From NCBI GenBank assembly GCA_023374045.1, contig CM041777.1, positions 466,889,827 through 466,953,826 of the forward strand: a stretch of DNA of 64,000 nucleotides. Reading direction: 5' to 3'. A program made the position numbers and the translations under genes. Below the pieces are notes generated by a model. It searched no databases and was not told the origin of the DNA. It saw nothing but the letters and a program-made list of their open reading frames with translations. Source of the DNA: Limonium bicolor (lineage: Eukaryota; Streptophyta; Magnoliopsida; Caryophyllales; Plumbaginaceae). Shown here in pieces: positions 21,316 through 34,997 of the stretch (position 1 is its first letter; each line of letters starts with the position of its first letter).

Positions 21316-22624
21316 TTGATTATAAGCACAACATAATAGTAAATGCTGTAAACAACAATCCAAATATGAACAATCAAAGTTCACACACAATGAACGACTT
21401 AAATGCGTTCCCTTAATTAGAGAGTTAGTTATTTAACTCCTTAAATAATGTTCCCTCTTAATCTTAGTCCATCCTTATCTCACCTCAATCTTAGTCTTAT
21501 CTTAATCTTAGAAACCACCATCCTTTAATAAGGAGTGGATGTCGCTTATCTTAATCTTAATTATACAAACCATCCTTTTAAGAGGAATGGTTGCAACTCA
21601 TCTTAACTTTACCTTAATCTTAAACTTAACAATACAAACCATCCTTTAAAAAGGAATGGTTGCAACTTATCTTAACCTTACCTTAAGTATGCCAACCGTT
21701 CTCTCATTGGGAACAGGTTAGCCCTTAGTTCATTGTTTATTTTTGTAGGGCTTGGTTAACCCTAGCCAGCAGGACACTTACCGGCAATAAACAACATTCT
21801 TAAATTGTTGGGGATGTAGGCTTGATCCCCCCACGCCATCTTAAAGCCACCTACCTTGGACTGGATGTCCAATGTAGCTGAGCCGGTCAACCGACCCAAG
21901 GCTACTAGTCCGAGGACTAGTCCTTAATTGGAAGTCGAATCTGCTATAGATACCGACCCCCTTTCCTTAGCATGCATGACCGGAGATCGGTCCCGGGTTT
22001 CCTCACTCATGTTCCAGTTAGTAGTAGTCTCAAGACCATGTTTGTTGGTTAACCTCTTTCGGTTTATATCGTCCCTTATTAGGGGGCGTTCCTTAGTCTC
22101 ACTCAATTCCTTACTAAACATTGGTTAGTAAGTTCTCACGGTATGTTGTGTTAGTTTTCAAACATCACACAACAATACAATAGGTATAATATATTCCGGT
22201 TGCATGCTTTATCTTGTTTAGTGAGCACACAAAAACAAATAGCACACAAGCCGAGGGACACCTCGTTAGCAAGCAGGTCACAAGAGAACTGTACCGTTCA
22301 CCGTTGGCCGTTCAGTTGCTTAATCTCTTCCGGAGTCCAATTTCCAAGTCCTAAAACATTCATTCAGTTTTAGGTTGTTAATCACTTAACTCAATTCAAC
22401 TTACTTATCTTACTTAACTTACTTAACCCTTAATGACTCCAACCTAAGACCTCTTAAGTCTTACAACTTAATCTTACAAACTTAATCTTAAACTTTTAAG
22501 TTTATTCTTAACTTAATCCCTTAGGTCTTTATGCCTCTAATCATCATTGCCCCCTTAATGGGGTACCATTAATACCACTAAACTCTCTTAGGGTTTCTTC
22601 TTCTTTTTTTTTTTTTTTTTTTTA

Positions 22625-22750
22625 TGGTCCGACCGACCCACCGACCGACCCACCCCTGGGTAGGTCGGCTGCAGAGAACATCCAACTTCACAGTTTCAGC
22701 CCGACCGACCCAGACTGGGGTCGGTCCCCTGGGTAGGTCGGCTGCAGAAA
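22625..22750. repeat. GACCGACCC palindromic repeats in B LTR
   Basis: Two units built from GACCGACCCA and its inverse CTGGGTAGGTCGGC ending in CTGCAGA. The second LTR copy is at 32268-32388. Confidence 0.75.
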
Positions 22751-25357
22751 CTTCTCATACATTGTCAAACTTTCTCCAAATTTTTCCTCAAGCCTCCTAA
22801 TGTGTTCTAACATCATTTGGCACATCAAACCTACCTTATAACCTCCACCAAACTCATTAAAACAACTTCCAAAGATCTTCTCAAACTTTTACTCAATTCT
22901 TACAAGAAATTCCTAACACTTGTCAATTAATTCCTTATATTTCTAACATGTATCCTTACCAAAACTTCTACTACCTAAAGTGTTTCTCTTCAACCCATAT
23001 AACTCCTCCTTAACATCATTACACTTCATCTTTACTTGTTAAACCTTCCAAGGTTATCTTGCATGTCCATGCACAATTTCTCTTCTTTTCACTTGTCACT
23101 CATCACTCTTAAACTCTTAAGCTTGCTTATACATTTCTTTCCATTCTCTTAATACCTTGACATTGTTCTTCATTTACCTTGATGACTTACAACATCCTCC
23201 TACCTTTTTCACTTCCATCACCCAAGTCCACACATTACCATTCAACTAAACCTTACTAGTCCACCACTAACATCACCACCTCTTACACAAACTTCTCGAA
23301 CTCTCATTGTTCTTCTCTTAGTTCATACCTAAATCTCCTTAAGGCATTATACACCTTTCCTTAAAACTTATACACAAGTCTTACACTCCTCATACCATGA
23401 ATTTGGTGTGTTCAATACACCCACCTAAACTCTAACTTCCTCATAGACCATTCTAGGTCATTCTCATCCTTAAGAACTCCTTAGTTAACTCATTTCCACT
23501 CAAATTCTTCATAATGACTCCTAGTAAATCCTAGGTCATATTAATTCACCACCATCACCTAAACACTTATTTTCTACTCAAATTTCGCCATAGCTCCTCT
23601 AGTATATTCTCATGCCCAAATGCATTGTTTTTCTCACACAATAATCTCACTCACACCAAGTCCTTTCTCATCTTATTTTCTCACCCAAATCAACTTATTC
23701 ACATCATACTCAATATATTGCAATAATCTTAAATTGCATAGCACTAAGGCTCTTAAATGACATGGCTCTTAGGCCCTTAAATGACTTAAACTTTAAACAC
23801 TGAATTTCCCATATATAAAAGCCTTCAACCTGCAAATACACCCATCAATCTCATAGTAGTTATAATGCTCTTAAAATCCACCTTGAACTTATACTACTAA
23901 CTCATTCTCATTGGCTCCTTAGTCACAAGTTCACAAGCTTATTTAAGTTCTTTTCTTAGGTTATATAACCCAATACACAATGTAAGCTCTAAGCCACATT
24001 GGTATCCACTTAAACTCATCCCTTAAAACTTAAACCACCATTAGGTAAGCATTTTACCTTGTTTTTCAAGCTTATCTTAACTTCCTCCTTAGACCTTCTT
24101 CTTGCATAGATCTCGGCCACCACTTAAATTCCTTTTGCCATTGTTCTAATCAATATTTAAGGACTCATATGAGTACTAAACAATGCACTAACCTCAAGGA
24201 ATAAAAACCTAGGTTAGAAATGTGTTCTAAGGCATAAAAGTGGATGATTACCTTTGAAGTCTCAAGGTAGACTTTGGCATTGAATGAAATAGGACATCCA
24301 CTAGTCCTTGGTGAATAAATCAAGCTAGAACAAGGCATAAAAACAAGGCCCCATGAGTAGAAATTTTCGGCCATGTAGAAGAAATGGTGGAAACTTGATT
24401 TTTCTTGCATATTATTTACCTTAAGAGAATGGAGAAGCTAATGAGCTCTTCAAACTTGATTTTCCTCCATCAATGAAGTTTCCTCATGGCACCAAAATGG
24501 AGCTTTGAAAGATTTGAAAAGATAGAAAGATAGGTCTTGACCTAACTAAGAATAATATGTGTTTAGTTTGATTTGGAGCTAAAATGAGTAAGTTGTTGCC
24601 AAAGCAAGGTGAAGCAACAATGGAGGCTGCTTGGAACGGTTTGGAACAGAGGAAAAGAAGAGAAGAACCGTGGAAGAAGAAGAGAAATGAAGAAGAGAGG
24701 AGAGAGGTAGACTAATATAAGGTAGTTGCTTTTATAAAGCAAATAGTAACTTTTCTCACTTTACTCTTCTTTTCCTTCTCATTTGATGACTCATGTGGTG
24801 ACTCCCCACATCAAAACCGGCCCCCTCTATTAAATGGAGATATTTATGGTCTTGGTTGACCATCTTATTGACTTATGTTGACTTATGACTTAACTAGCAC
24901 TAAATAGTTACTATTCACTAATCAAGGCACATAATCGGGAAATTTTGATTTCTCATTGATTTAGACCTCCTAATGTGATACTAATTAGTACACATGTTGT
25001 TTAAAGAGTAATGATGGACATTTAGCCACTCAAAACTCAATTCTAAAACAATTTCTCAAAAATGTGCTTTAAGACTTCTTAAAGCACATTTTGTGTTTTA
25101 ACTTGTTTTCAAGCTTGGTTTTCTTTGCTAATTGATTTAAAATGACCATTAGAATATTACTAAGGTCTTATCATGATATTTGGATACTCACCCAAGTCTC
25201 TCCAAGCTTAGAGCACGTTTTTGCCCTGATTGCCTTTAAGGCACTTTCTTGTGTTTTCCTTGGTTTAAATTGTCTACCAATCTTTCTAAGGCATATTTTA
25301 GCCCTACTATATCATGATTTGATGTTTACTTAACATACTTAGGTTTGGGGTATTTCA

Positions 25358-25393
25358 ATCTACCCCCTTAAAAGAACTTTGTCCCCAAAGTTC
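25358..25393 (-). other. Polypurine tract and hairpin of element B
   Basis: The minus strand reads TTTTAAGGGGGTAGAT directly against the LTR start, preceded by the hairpin GAACTTT-..-AAAGTTC (25374-25393). It would prime plus-strand DNA synthesis. A second tract with its own hairpin (GATTACG/CGTAATC, 26537-26554) lies at 26519-26534. Confidence 0.8.
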
Positions 25394-28300
25394 CCATGCA
25401 TCTTTTCTTCTTAGAATGCATGTCTTACCTCATTCCTTAGATCATATAGATCATACTTATGTATACTTAATCTCATTGGATCATTGGATCCACCATATTC
25501 TTATACTTAAATATCACACAACATGCTTAAGCATGTGCAGCATTCAAAATTCCTTTTGTTCCTTTTGATGATTAAAACATTCACATAACTTCCAACGTAT
25601 TCTCCCATGTCACCGGTCCGTAGACAATGGCTCATTCGTCCTCGTCACCATGGGCCAGAATACAAAACACGCTGCTCTCCCCATGTCACCGGTCCGAAGA
25701 CAAAGGCTCGTGCGTCCTCGACTTCATGGGCGAGACTCAGTAAAAAGGTAATCCTTTTTACGAGGTCATGTGAGGAATAATTCCTCTAATTAAAAATACA
25801 AGCAACTCCAATTTCATTTTATCCTAAGGTCTCTATCCTTAGTGTGATTTAATTGTGACCACTGGTAGGGAGTTTCAGGAATCATCCAACCCTGATGTGA
25901 TCAGCATCAGTGTAGAACTATCCTTCCACCCCAATTTGTGTTCGGTTTCCCTTGATCCCTAGAAAATCAAGTTCCACCTCCCACGTCATTTTCAAACATC
26001 AGATAATTCACTCATGTCCAATTTTCTATCTATTTAGTTCTTCTAATCATAATCAATACATCTCCAAAGTGTGGACTCAGTCCATCAAACATTCCCAATT
26101 CATCTCTTAATAATTACCTCAGACTTAAATTCCTACTAAATTCTATATCAGTCTCATACCAACTTCCACTGTCTCATACCACATAGCATTACTATCTTCT
26201 TCCTCATACTCATATCAAATGATATCTCATAGTGTTATCTTATTCTATCCCACACCTAGTCATATCGACTCATACCTCATATATTCCTTATTTCTTAAGT
26301 CTCCTTAATCTATTAATCCTCTTCCTTAATTCTCTTAACTTGTACTCACACCGGAGTTAACAAGATAGGTACTTAATTGTATGGTATTCACATCTTCTGT
26401 GTGTAACAACCATGATTTATCTCAAAATGTTTATGTAAAACATATTCTCAAATTATTTTGTGCTAGCACACCGTAGTTTATGTACTCAGTACACAAACAT
26501 ACGCTAAGCGGTTTTCGCTCTACCCCCCTTAAAATGGATTACGCCCACGTAATCAACATTACATGATCTTTGAACATAAGTTCAAGATGTCTAATTCTTA
26601 CCAAGCATTCTAGCTTCCACGTTATCTATCTTACTTATAATTCGATCAGAAATGACTTAGTCTCTGTATCGAGGATTCTTAACGGTACTTATACCGTATT
26701 CTTAACTTAGTTTGGTCTAATCTCAAGGTAGTGGTCTGCTAGCTTCCGCTGCGCGACTCTGATAATCTTAGGCTTAATTGTCTCAATGGACATGTGTTAT
26801 CTTTATATATACACGGTCTTAATGAGTTGTAACTCGTCTATCCATTCTCCTTGAAGATCTTATGCTCATACTCTTAGTATTTTCTCGAATGTCTAAATTG
26901 TTCTCCCCAACTGACCTTTGGTCTGAGGATGATTCTTAGTCTGAAACTACTGTTTAGTGCATAATGCGCTTTACAGTCTTAATCCCTTACATCCTAAGAC
27001 ATATCCAATGTCTGTACTTAATAATCCGTGCTTTTCGCACTTCATAGTCCTTAATTATCTGTTCTCTGGTTCCTCTGTGTTGCTGGTTCAACTGAATTCT
27101 TCTTCTCGATTGTTTGTGGTAGTAGCTGTTCTTGTCTGATCTTGCGTCGTTGTCTGTGGTACGGAGTCGACTACCTCCCGTGTTCCTTACACCACTCGTC
27201 TACATGCATGGGGTACCTTACTGGTACATTACTACTTACCCAACTAACTCATAAATGAGTGTGTTAGGCCTACAAGCCCCTGTGGGGTGCAGTCGTCCCA
27301 CGTCTCGTTTTAGTAAACTCATAGTGTCCGTCACACGTTTAGCTATTGCTAGTTATGAAGTATTCTGTTGTCGATCTCCTCTTTCATTGTTCCATAATAA
27401 CATTTATTGTTCTTCTTGAAGTTAATCAAGGGAAGTCCATTTACTGTGTTCCTGGGTATTGTATGCTCTAGCTCTTTCCTGTATTCCGTATTGATTCGGT
27501 CACTTAATATCTGAGGTCTCTTTCCATAGAGCCTCCTATCTTGTTTCTCATATTTATGCTAATAGGAATGCACTTCCAGTTCCTTAAGGAATGGGTAGTG
27601 TGCTTCCTGTGAAATCTCACCTAACCAGGTCCAGACTACTGGCATCAATGCACAGCTCGTCTACCATCTTATTTCTTTACTTATACTGGTCTTAACTCAT
27701 AAATCTAATTGCCTCAGTGTCATATTTGACGGCTCATACATAATGGTCGCCTTACCGCGCACCATGACTTAATCACCTTTCTAACTATTGTACTCACGAC
27801 CACTACTATCGTGGTAGTTGGCCCTTACCATGTTGCCCATTGCTGGTGCAACCTCTTATTCACTTATTCTAATGTCTTACCTTATACTCAATCCCTTCTT
27901 GGTGTAAACACACTGGGAGTTCTCTCATTCCGGTATTGGCGGTTGTCGTACCGTGTTGTAAAATAGTTGACTCTTGATATGAAGATGTTATGCTCCAATC
28001 TCAGATTCGTAAGTAGGCTAATTTCTCTCGCTTTCTTTCATCCTTAACGATGTTATCTACCATGTAGTTTGACTGGTTACTGAAGAAGTCATCCGCTGAT
28101 TCACAAGCTCCTCTGAGCATTGATTAATTGACGTGCCATAATGTGTAGTCACAATGTTTATCTCTGACCATTACTAATTCTTACATCCTGGGTGTTGGAT
28201 ATGGGGTCTATCTGTGCCACCTTCCTTATTACTCAAATGTATCTGATATATTCTAAGGTAATCTCAAGTTTCAGAGTTTTCATTTTCTAAATAAAGTGTA

Positions 28301-30537
28301 TTTTATCTCTAATAGGTGAAAGCCCTTTTGAGGGGTTCATTCCCACTCATGGCCTCACAACAAGGAGAGGTATCCCCACCCTAAAGGCATGGTTCGTTCT
28401 CCGCTCTTGTCCTTAGCATTATCTCAATATTCTCATTGGTACCCTTTCTTGGTAATATCTTCCCAATCTAAGTTATAGGTTTGGTAACCGTTCATATCTA
28501 CAAATTGTAGTCCCTTCATGGCTTAAACAAGCTCTCTTCTAACTTATTGCGCCTCGGGCTCTGATGTGGTTAACATCTTGGCTCGTAGGCTCTTAATGCT
28601 TAATGTCTCAGTTCATTATTTGTACTCTTACTCATCTGTAGGTTATTCTTATAAACTTCTGGTCCCTTGGAACACCATCAATCATTAGGTTACATACCAA
28701 ATGTAGTATCGGGTTTCATGGTAAATTGTTACATCCTGCTTCCTGCTAGGGAAGTTGTTCAGGTGATCTGAGGTTACTTAATGTCTTTGACAATGCTGTC
28801 ATTCTACTAGACTTCTGTCTTTTAATAGTCAAGGTTAGGCCCGTATCAGGCGTTTGTCTTACATGTCCAAGTTGGATATCATCCTGTCATCTTATACTCC
28901 CATCTCAACGCTTCGTTCAACCTCTGTTGATTACGCCACCCTTTGATGATCAATCATACTTGGGTGTTAATGAGTTAGACGAACAGTACCAGCTGTCATT
29001 CATCAGTTTGTTCGGCTCGACTATGCCCGCTCTGTGGGGGTAGTCCTCTGAGCTTTCCTTTTTCCAGGGTTGTACGACTTTAATTCTTAGTAGGTCATAG
29101 CTTATGTTTATTATCTTTTACCCTTGTTTTCTGGGTTTCCGTCATCTTCATTGAAGAATGTTGTTATTGGTATCCTTAATGGTCACTCTGGGAGTCTTAT
29201 CCCGTTTTCGTTGTAAGTCGATGCTTCAACAGTCTCAATAGTATCTTATAATACATCCCTTGTATGTCATTGCTTATATAGTGTTTTTGCTCGCGATACC
29301 GAGCAATCTCTTAGGTTTTCCCTTTGGAGTTTGAGATTGGTGTTCTTACCGTACTGTCGGTTGTTGTTGTAGTGGGTTATACCGTTGCTAGTATTTATAT
29401 GGTTTAGTATTTCGTCTAAGCTCAGCTCCCTGCTGGCTGATGTGTCGGTTCATCTCATCATGGTCAGGCCGTCAGGCCCTTCCAAGGTCCTATTTTTTTT
29501 CCTGTTCTTATGGATTTACAATCCGGCATTAATATATGCCACAACTGTAGCGTTCTCCTATTTCGCCTTGATGGCTTTTCGTGTGGCTTAACCGTGGTAG
29601 CACTTGCTATGGCAAGTGCGCCATGCAGGATGGGTTATTGGTACAAGGCACGTTGGAAGTGAAACTTCCTTCTAATTTCCATGTAATTGGTAGTCCTCGG
29701 GACTCCTTCGATAATCTCTTATTTTGGATAACCGTCCACCCGGCAGTTTCCTTGTTGTTTGACAGTACTGTCCTTTATAAGGGTCCTCTTCTGAGAGAAC
29801 CCCTTAATATTTCATTATGTGTTAATCTACGCTCTTGTCTCCACCACATTGGTGTGGTTACTAAGTAATGTTTCTCCTTCAGGCAACTAATCGTAGTCCT
29901 ATTTTGGTATACAATGTATGGGTTTCTACCGTCGTTGCATTATGTCAGCCAGGTCCTGTAACCTTCCTCGTAATATGGGGTTTGGAGTTCCCGTTTCTAA
30001 CTGGACTTTCCAGTAATCTCAATCCTCGTGCTTTGTATTTTTCCCCTGTTATGCTCACTCGGACCGCTGTCGGTATTCTGTCTCTTATCATCTTATCTAT
30101 TGCCTCGTCTTCTTATCATGGTATGGGGGTTATTTCGACTGTGTAGCATGTCGACCCATGTTGCCGGTAATTACCGTTCCTTTACTGATAGTATTCCATA
30201 GGTAGCGCCTGTTTCTCTGTTGATGCGCTCCATTTAAAATCTCCCAGTTCTCCATAACTGTTGTACGACAAGTTGTTTCTCGTATTGCTTACTGTTAGCT
30301 AACTGCCAGATCGGGTTTCCCCGAGTAAGAGAAGGCTTTCTTCTCTCTGGCGTTTGTTCCACATATTTAGGGTTAGGGATGTGGAGGGCGGGCCTAGGTA
30401 CTATGGATATCCGGTAAACACCGGGGAGTCCTGGCTAACGCACCTCACACTCTATCTCTCAACCCTTAACCCACAACTCAATCTCAACCTCATCATTCTC
30501 CTAAGTTCGGTATTTCTTGTCTTCAGAGCGTAACTAC
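25394..30537. other. Non-coding interior of element B
   Basis: About 5.1 kb without a supported gene. The longest open frames are under 100 codons and show no known domain. Notable content: two units bounded by CCCATG...CATGGG (25604-25654 and 25679-25730), a second polypurine tract at 26519-26534, and overall similarity in inverse orientation (roughly 80% by eye in compared stretches) to the interior of D (38232-43300). Confidence 0.75.
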
Positions 30538-30549
30538 GCTCTGATACCA
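30538..30549 (-). other. Primer-binding site of element B (tRNA-iMet)
   Basis: The minus strand reads TGGTATCAGAGC. It is part of a perfect inverted repeat CAGAGCGTA/TACGCTCTG (30524-30543) that could hide or present the site. Confidence 0.92.
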
Positions 30550-30553
30550 CTTT

Positions 30554-33500
30554 TGTAACACCCCAACTCAATCCAAATGTGGTCTCGCAACTTAACAGCA
30601 TATATATATACATGTCACAGCGGAATTCTTTACACTCCAGGACCTTGCCACGGTCTGACTACAGAATATACCGAACATTAGTACTAACAACCTTAACCAA
30701 ATACATATTCTTCTTACAATCCTCTCAACAACCTATACATCTTACTAACTCAATTGCCATACGAGTGTACATGCACAACTCGTAGGTCACACTTAATCCT
30801 TAACACTTGTATCCTCTTCTTACTCTTGCGATGGCCGCTTCCTGATGTACTTGTGTAGTAAAAACAGCCCCCAAAGGGGGTCAGCACGAATGCTGGTACG
30901 ATCCCCTCATGGCCCCCAAGCTAACGTGGCTACGACGACTAATTGTTGATAGCATGGAGGTTGATTATAAGCACAACATAATAGTAAATGCTGTAAACAA
31001 CAATCCAAATATGAACAATCAAAGTTCACACACAATGAACGACTTAAATGCGTTCCCTTAATTAGAGAGTTAGTTATTTAACTCCTTAAATAATGTTCCC
31101 TCTTAATCTTAGTCCATCCTTATCTCACCTCAATCTTAGTCTTATCTTAATCTTAGAAACCACCATCCTTTAATAAGGAGTGGATGTCGCTTATCTTAAT
31201 CTTAATTATACAAACCATCCTTTTAAGAGGAATGGTTGCAACTCATCTTAACTTTACCTTAATCTTAAACTTAACAATACAAACCATCCTTTAAAAAGGA
31301 ATGGTTGCAACTTATCTTAACCTTACCTTAAGTATGCCAACCGTTCTCTCATTGGGAACAGGTTAGCCCTTAGTTCGTTGTTTATTTTTGTAGGGCTTGG
31401 TTAACCCTAGCCAGCAGCAGGACACTTACCGGCAATAAACAACATTCTTAAATTGTTGGGGATGTAGGCTTGATCCCCCCACGCCATCTTAAAGCCACCT
31501 ACCTTGGACTGGATGTCCAATGTAGCTGAGCCGGTCAACCGACCCAAGGCTACTAGTCCGAGGACTAGTCCTTAATTGGAAGTCGAATCTGCTATAGATA
31601 CCGACCCCCTTTCCTTAGCATGCATGACCGGAGATCGGTCCCGGGTTTCCTCACTCATGTTCCAGTTAGTAGTAGTCTCAAGACCATGTTTGTTGGTTAA
31701 CCTCTTTCGGTTTATATCGTCCCTTATTAGGGGGCGTTCCTTAGTCTCACTCAATTCCTTACTAAACATTGGTTAGTAATCTCACGGTATGTTGTGTTAG
31801 TTTTCAAACATCACACAACAATACAATAGGTATAATAATTCCGGTTGCATGCTTTATCTTGTTTAGTGAGCACACAAAACAAATAGCACACAAGCCGAGG
31901 GACACCTCGTTAGCAAGCAGGTCACAAGAGAACTGTACCGTTCACCGTTGGCCGTTCAGTTGCTTAATCTCTTCCGGAGTCCAATTTCCAAGTCCTAAAA
32001 CATTCATTCAGTTTTAGGTTGTTAATCACTTAACTCAATTCAACTTACTTATCTACTTAACTTACTTAACCCTTAATGACTCCAACCTAACACCTCTTAA
32101 GTCTTACAACTTAATCTTACAACTTAATCTTAAACTTTTAAGTTTATTCTTAATTAATCCCTTAGGTCTTTTATGCCTCTAATCATCATTGCCCCCTTAA
32201 TGGGGGGGGTTACCCTTAATACCACTAAACTCTCTTAGGGTTTCTTCTTCTTTTTTTTTTTTTTTTGGTCCGACCGACCCACCGACCGACCCACCCCTGG
32301 GTAGGTCGGCTGCAGAGAACATCCAACTTCACAGTTTCAGCCCGACCGACCCAGACTGGGTCGGTCCCCTGGGTAGGTCGGCTGCAGAAACTTCTCATAC
32401 ATTGTCAAACTTTCTCCAAATTTTTCCTCAAGCCTCCTAATGTGTTCTAACATCATTTGGCACATCAAACCTACCTTATAACCTCCACCAAACTCATTAA
32501 AACAACTTCCAAAGATCTTCTCAAACTTTTACTCAATTCTTACAAGAAATTCCTAACACTTGTCAATTAATTCCTTATATTTCTAACATGTATCCTTACC
32601 AAAACTTCTACTACCTAAAGTGTTTCTCTTCTAACCCTATAACTCCTCCTTAACATCATTACACTTCATCTTTACTTGTTAAACCTTCCAAGGTTATCTT
32701 GCATGTCCATGCACAATTTCTCTTCTTTTCACTTGTCACTCATCACTCTTAAACTCTTAAGCTTGCTTATACATTTCTTTCCATTCTCTTAATACCTTGA
32801 CATTGTTCTTCATTTACCTTGATGACTTACAACATCCTCCTACCTTTTTCACTTCCATCACCCAAGTCCACACATTACCATTCAACTAAACCTTACTAGT
32901 CCACCACTAACATCACCACCTCTTACACAAACTTCTCGAACTCTCATTGTTCTTCTCTTAGTTCATACCTAAATCTCCTTAAGGCATTATACACCTTTCC
33001 TTAAAACTTATACACAAGTCTTACACTCCTCATACCATGAATTTGGTGTGTTCAATACACCCACCTAAACTCTAACTTCCTCATAGACCATTCTAGGTCA
33101 TTCTCATCCTTAAGAACTCCTTAGTTAACTCATTTCCACTCAAATTCTTCATAATGACTCCTAGTAAATCCTAGGTCATATTAATTCACCACCATCACCT
33201 AAACACTTATTTTCTACTCAAATTTCGCCATAGCTCCTCTAGTATATTCTCATGCCCAAATGCATTGTTTTTCTCACACAATAATCTCACTCACACACCA
33301 AGTCCTTTCTCATCTTATTTTCTCACCCAAATCAACTTATTCACATCATACTCAATATATTGCAATAATCTTAAATTGCATAGCACTAAGGCTCTTAAAT
33401 GACATGGCTCTTAGGCCCTTAAATGACTTAAACTTTAAACACTGAATTTCCCATATATAAAAGCCTTCAACCTGCAAATACACCCATCAATCTCATAGTA

Positions 33501-34997
33501 GTTATAATGCTCTTAAAATCCACCTTGAACTTATACTACTAACTCATTCTCATTGGCTCCTTAGTCACAAGTTCACAAGCTTATTTAAGTTCTTTTTCTT
33601 AGGTTATATAACCCAATACACAATGTAAGCTCTAAGCCACATTGGTATCCACTTAAACTCATCCCTTAAAACTTAAACCACCATTAGGTAAGCATTTTAC
33701 CTTGTTTTCTCAAGCTTATCTTAACTTCCTCCTTAGACCTTCTTCTTGCATAGATCTCGGCCACCACTTAAATTCCTTTTGCCATTGTTCTAATCAATAT
33801 TTAAGGACTCATATGAGTACTAAACAATGCACTAACCTCAAGGAATAAAAACCTAGGTTAGAAATGTGTTCTAAGGCATAAAAGTGGATGATTACCTTTG
33901 AAGTCTCAAGGTAGACTTTGGCATTGAATGAAATAGGACATCCACTAGTCCTTGGTGAATAAATCAAGCTAGAACAAGGCATAAAAACAAGGCCCCATGA
34001 GTAGAAATTTTCGGCCATGTAGAAGAAATGGTGGAAACTTGATTTTTCTTACATATTTTACCTTAAGAGAATGGAGAAGCTAATGAGCTCTTCAAACTTG
34101 ATTTTCCTCCATCAATGAAGTTTCCTCATGGCACCAAAATGGAGCTTTGAAAGATTTGAAAAGATAAAGATAGGTCTTGACCTAACTAAGAATAATATGT
34201 GTTTAGTTTTTGATTTGGAGCTAAAATGAGTAAGTTGTTGCCAAAGCAAGGTGAAGCAACAATGGAGGCTGCTTGGAACGGTTTGGAACAGAGGAAAAAA
34301 GAGAAGAACCGTGGAAGAAGAAGAGAAATGAAGAAGAGAGGAGAGAGTAGACTAATATAAGGTAGTTGCTTTTATAAAGCAAATAGTAACTTTTCTCACT
34401 TTACTCTTCTTTTCCTTCTCATTTGATGACTCATGTGGTGACTCCCCACATCAAAACCGGCCCCCTCTATTAAATGGAGATATTTATGGTCTTGTTTGAC
34501 CATCTTATTGACTTATGCTGACTTATGACTTAACTAGCACTAAATAGTTACTATTCACTAATCAAGGCCATAATCGGGAAATTTTTGATTTCTCATTGAT
34601 TTAGACCTCCTAATGTGATACTAATTAGTACACATGTTGTTTAAAGAGTAATGATGGACATTTAGCCACTCAAAACTCAATTCTAAAACAATTTCTCAAA
34701 AATGTGCTTTAAGACTTCTTAAAGCACATTTTGTGTTTTAACTTGTTTTCAAGCTTGGTTTTCTTTGCTAATTGATTTAAAATGACCATTAGAATATTAC
34801 TAAGGTCTTATCATGATATTTGGATACTCACCCAAGTCTCTCCAAGCTTAGAGCATGTTTTTGCCCTGATTGCCTTTAAGGCACTTTCTTGTGTTTTCCT
34901 TGGTTTAAATTGTCTACCAATCTTTCTAAGGCATATTTTAGCCCTACTACATCATGATTTGATGTTTACTTAACATACTTAGGTTTGGGGTATTTCA
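30554..34997 (-). repeat. 5' LTR of element B
   Basis: 4,444 bp, nearly identical to 20909-25357. It contains the leader module (30850-30963), GC palindromes (32268-32388), the U3 inverted repeat (34701-34730) and TATA box (34368-34380). Confidence 0.95.

Larger units (their letters stand above)
20909..25357 (-). repeat. 3' LTR of element B
   Basis: 4,449 bp, TGTAACACCCC to GGGGTATTTCA on the plus strand. It contains the leader module near 21206-21315, a GC palindrome pair at 22625-22750 and a TATA box at 24728-24740. Short frames duplicated in the other LTR (for example 21924-22121) are not supported as genes. Confidence 0.95.
20909..34997 (-). mobile_element. Complete LTR element B, non-coding (LARD-like)
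   Basis: A 14,089 bp element with 4.4 kb LTRs, GTAGC target duplication, tRNA-Met PBS (30538-30549) and polypurine tract (25358-25373), all in minus orientation. The LTRs differ only by scattered substitutions and 1-4 base indels, so the insertion is recent. Even so, the 5.2 kb interior has no reading frame above about 100 codons and no recognisable gag or pol motif, so it must have been mobilised by proteins made elsewhere. It sits inside the 5' LTR of its relative D in opposite orientation. Confidence 0.92.

Noticed and set aside
21924..22128. Overlapping frames on both strands repeated at 31572-31776
   Set aside because: Both copies are within the B LTRs, with no domain; identity reflects recent LTR duplication.
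29385..30146. Three consecutive plus-strand frames of 68-95 codons in the B interior
   Set aside because: Antisense to the element, no recognisable motif, and not conserved in the inverse copy in D.
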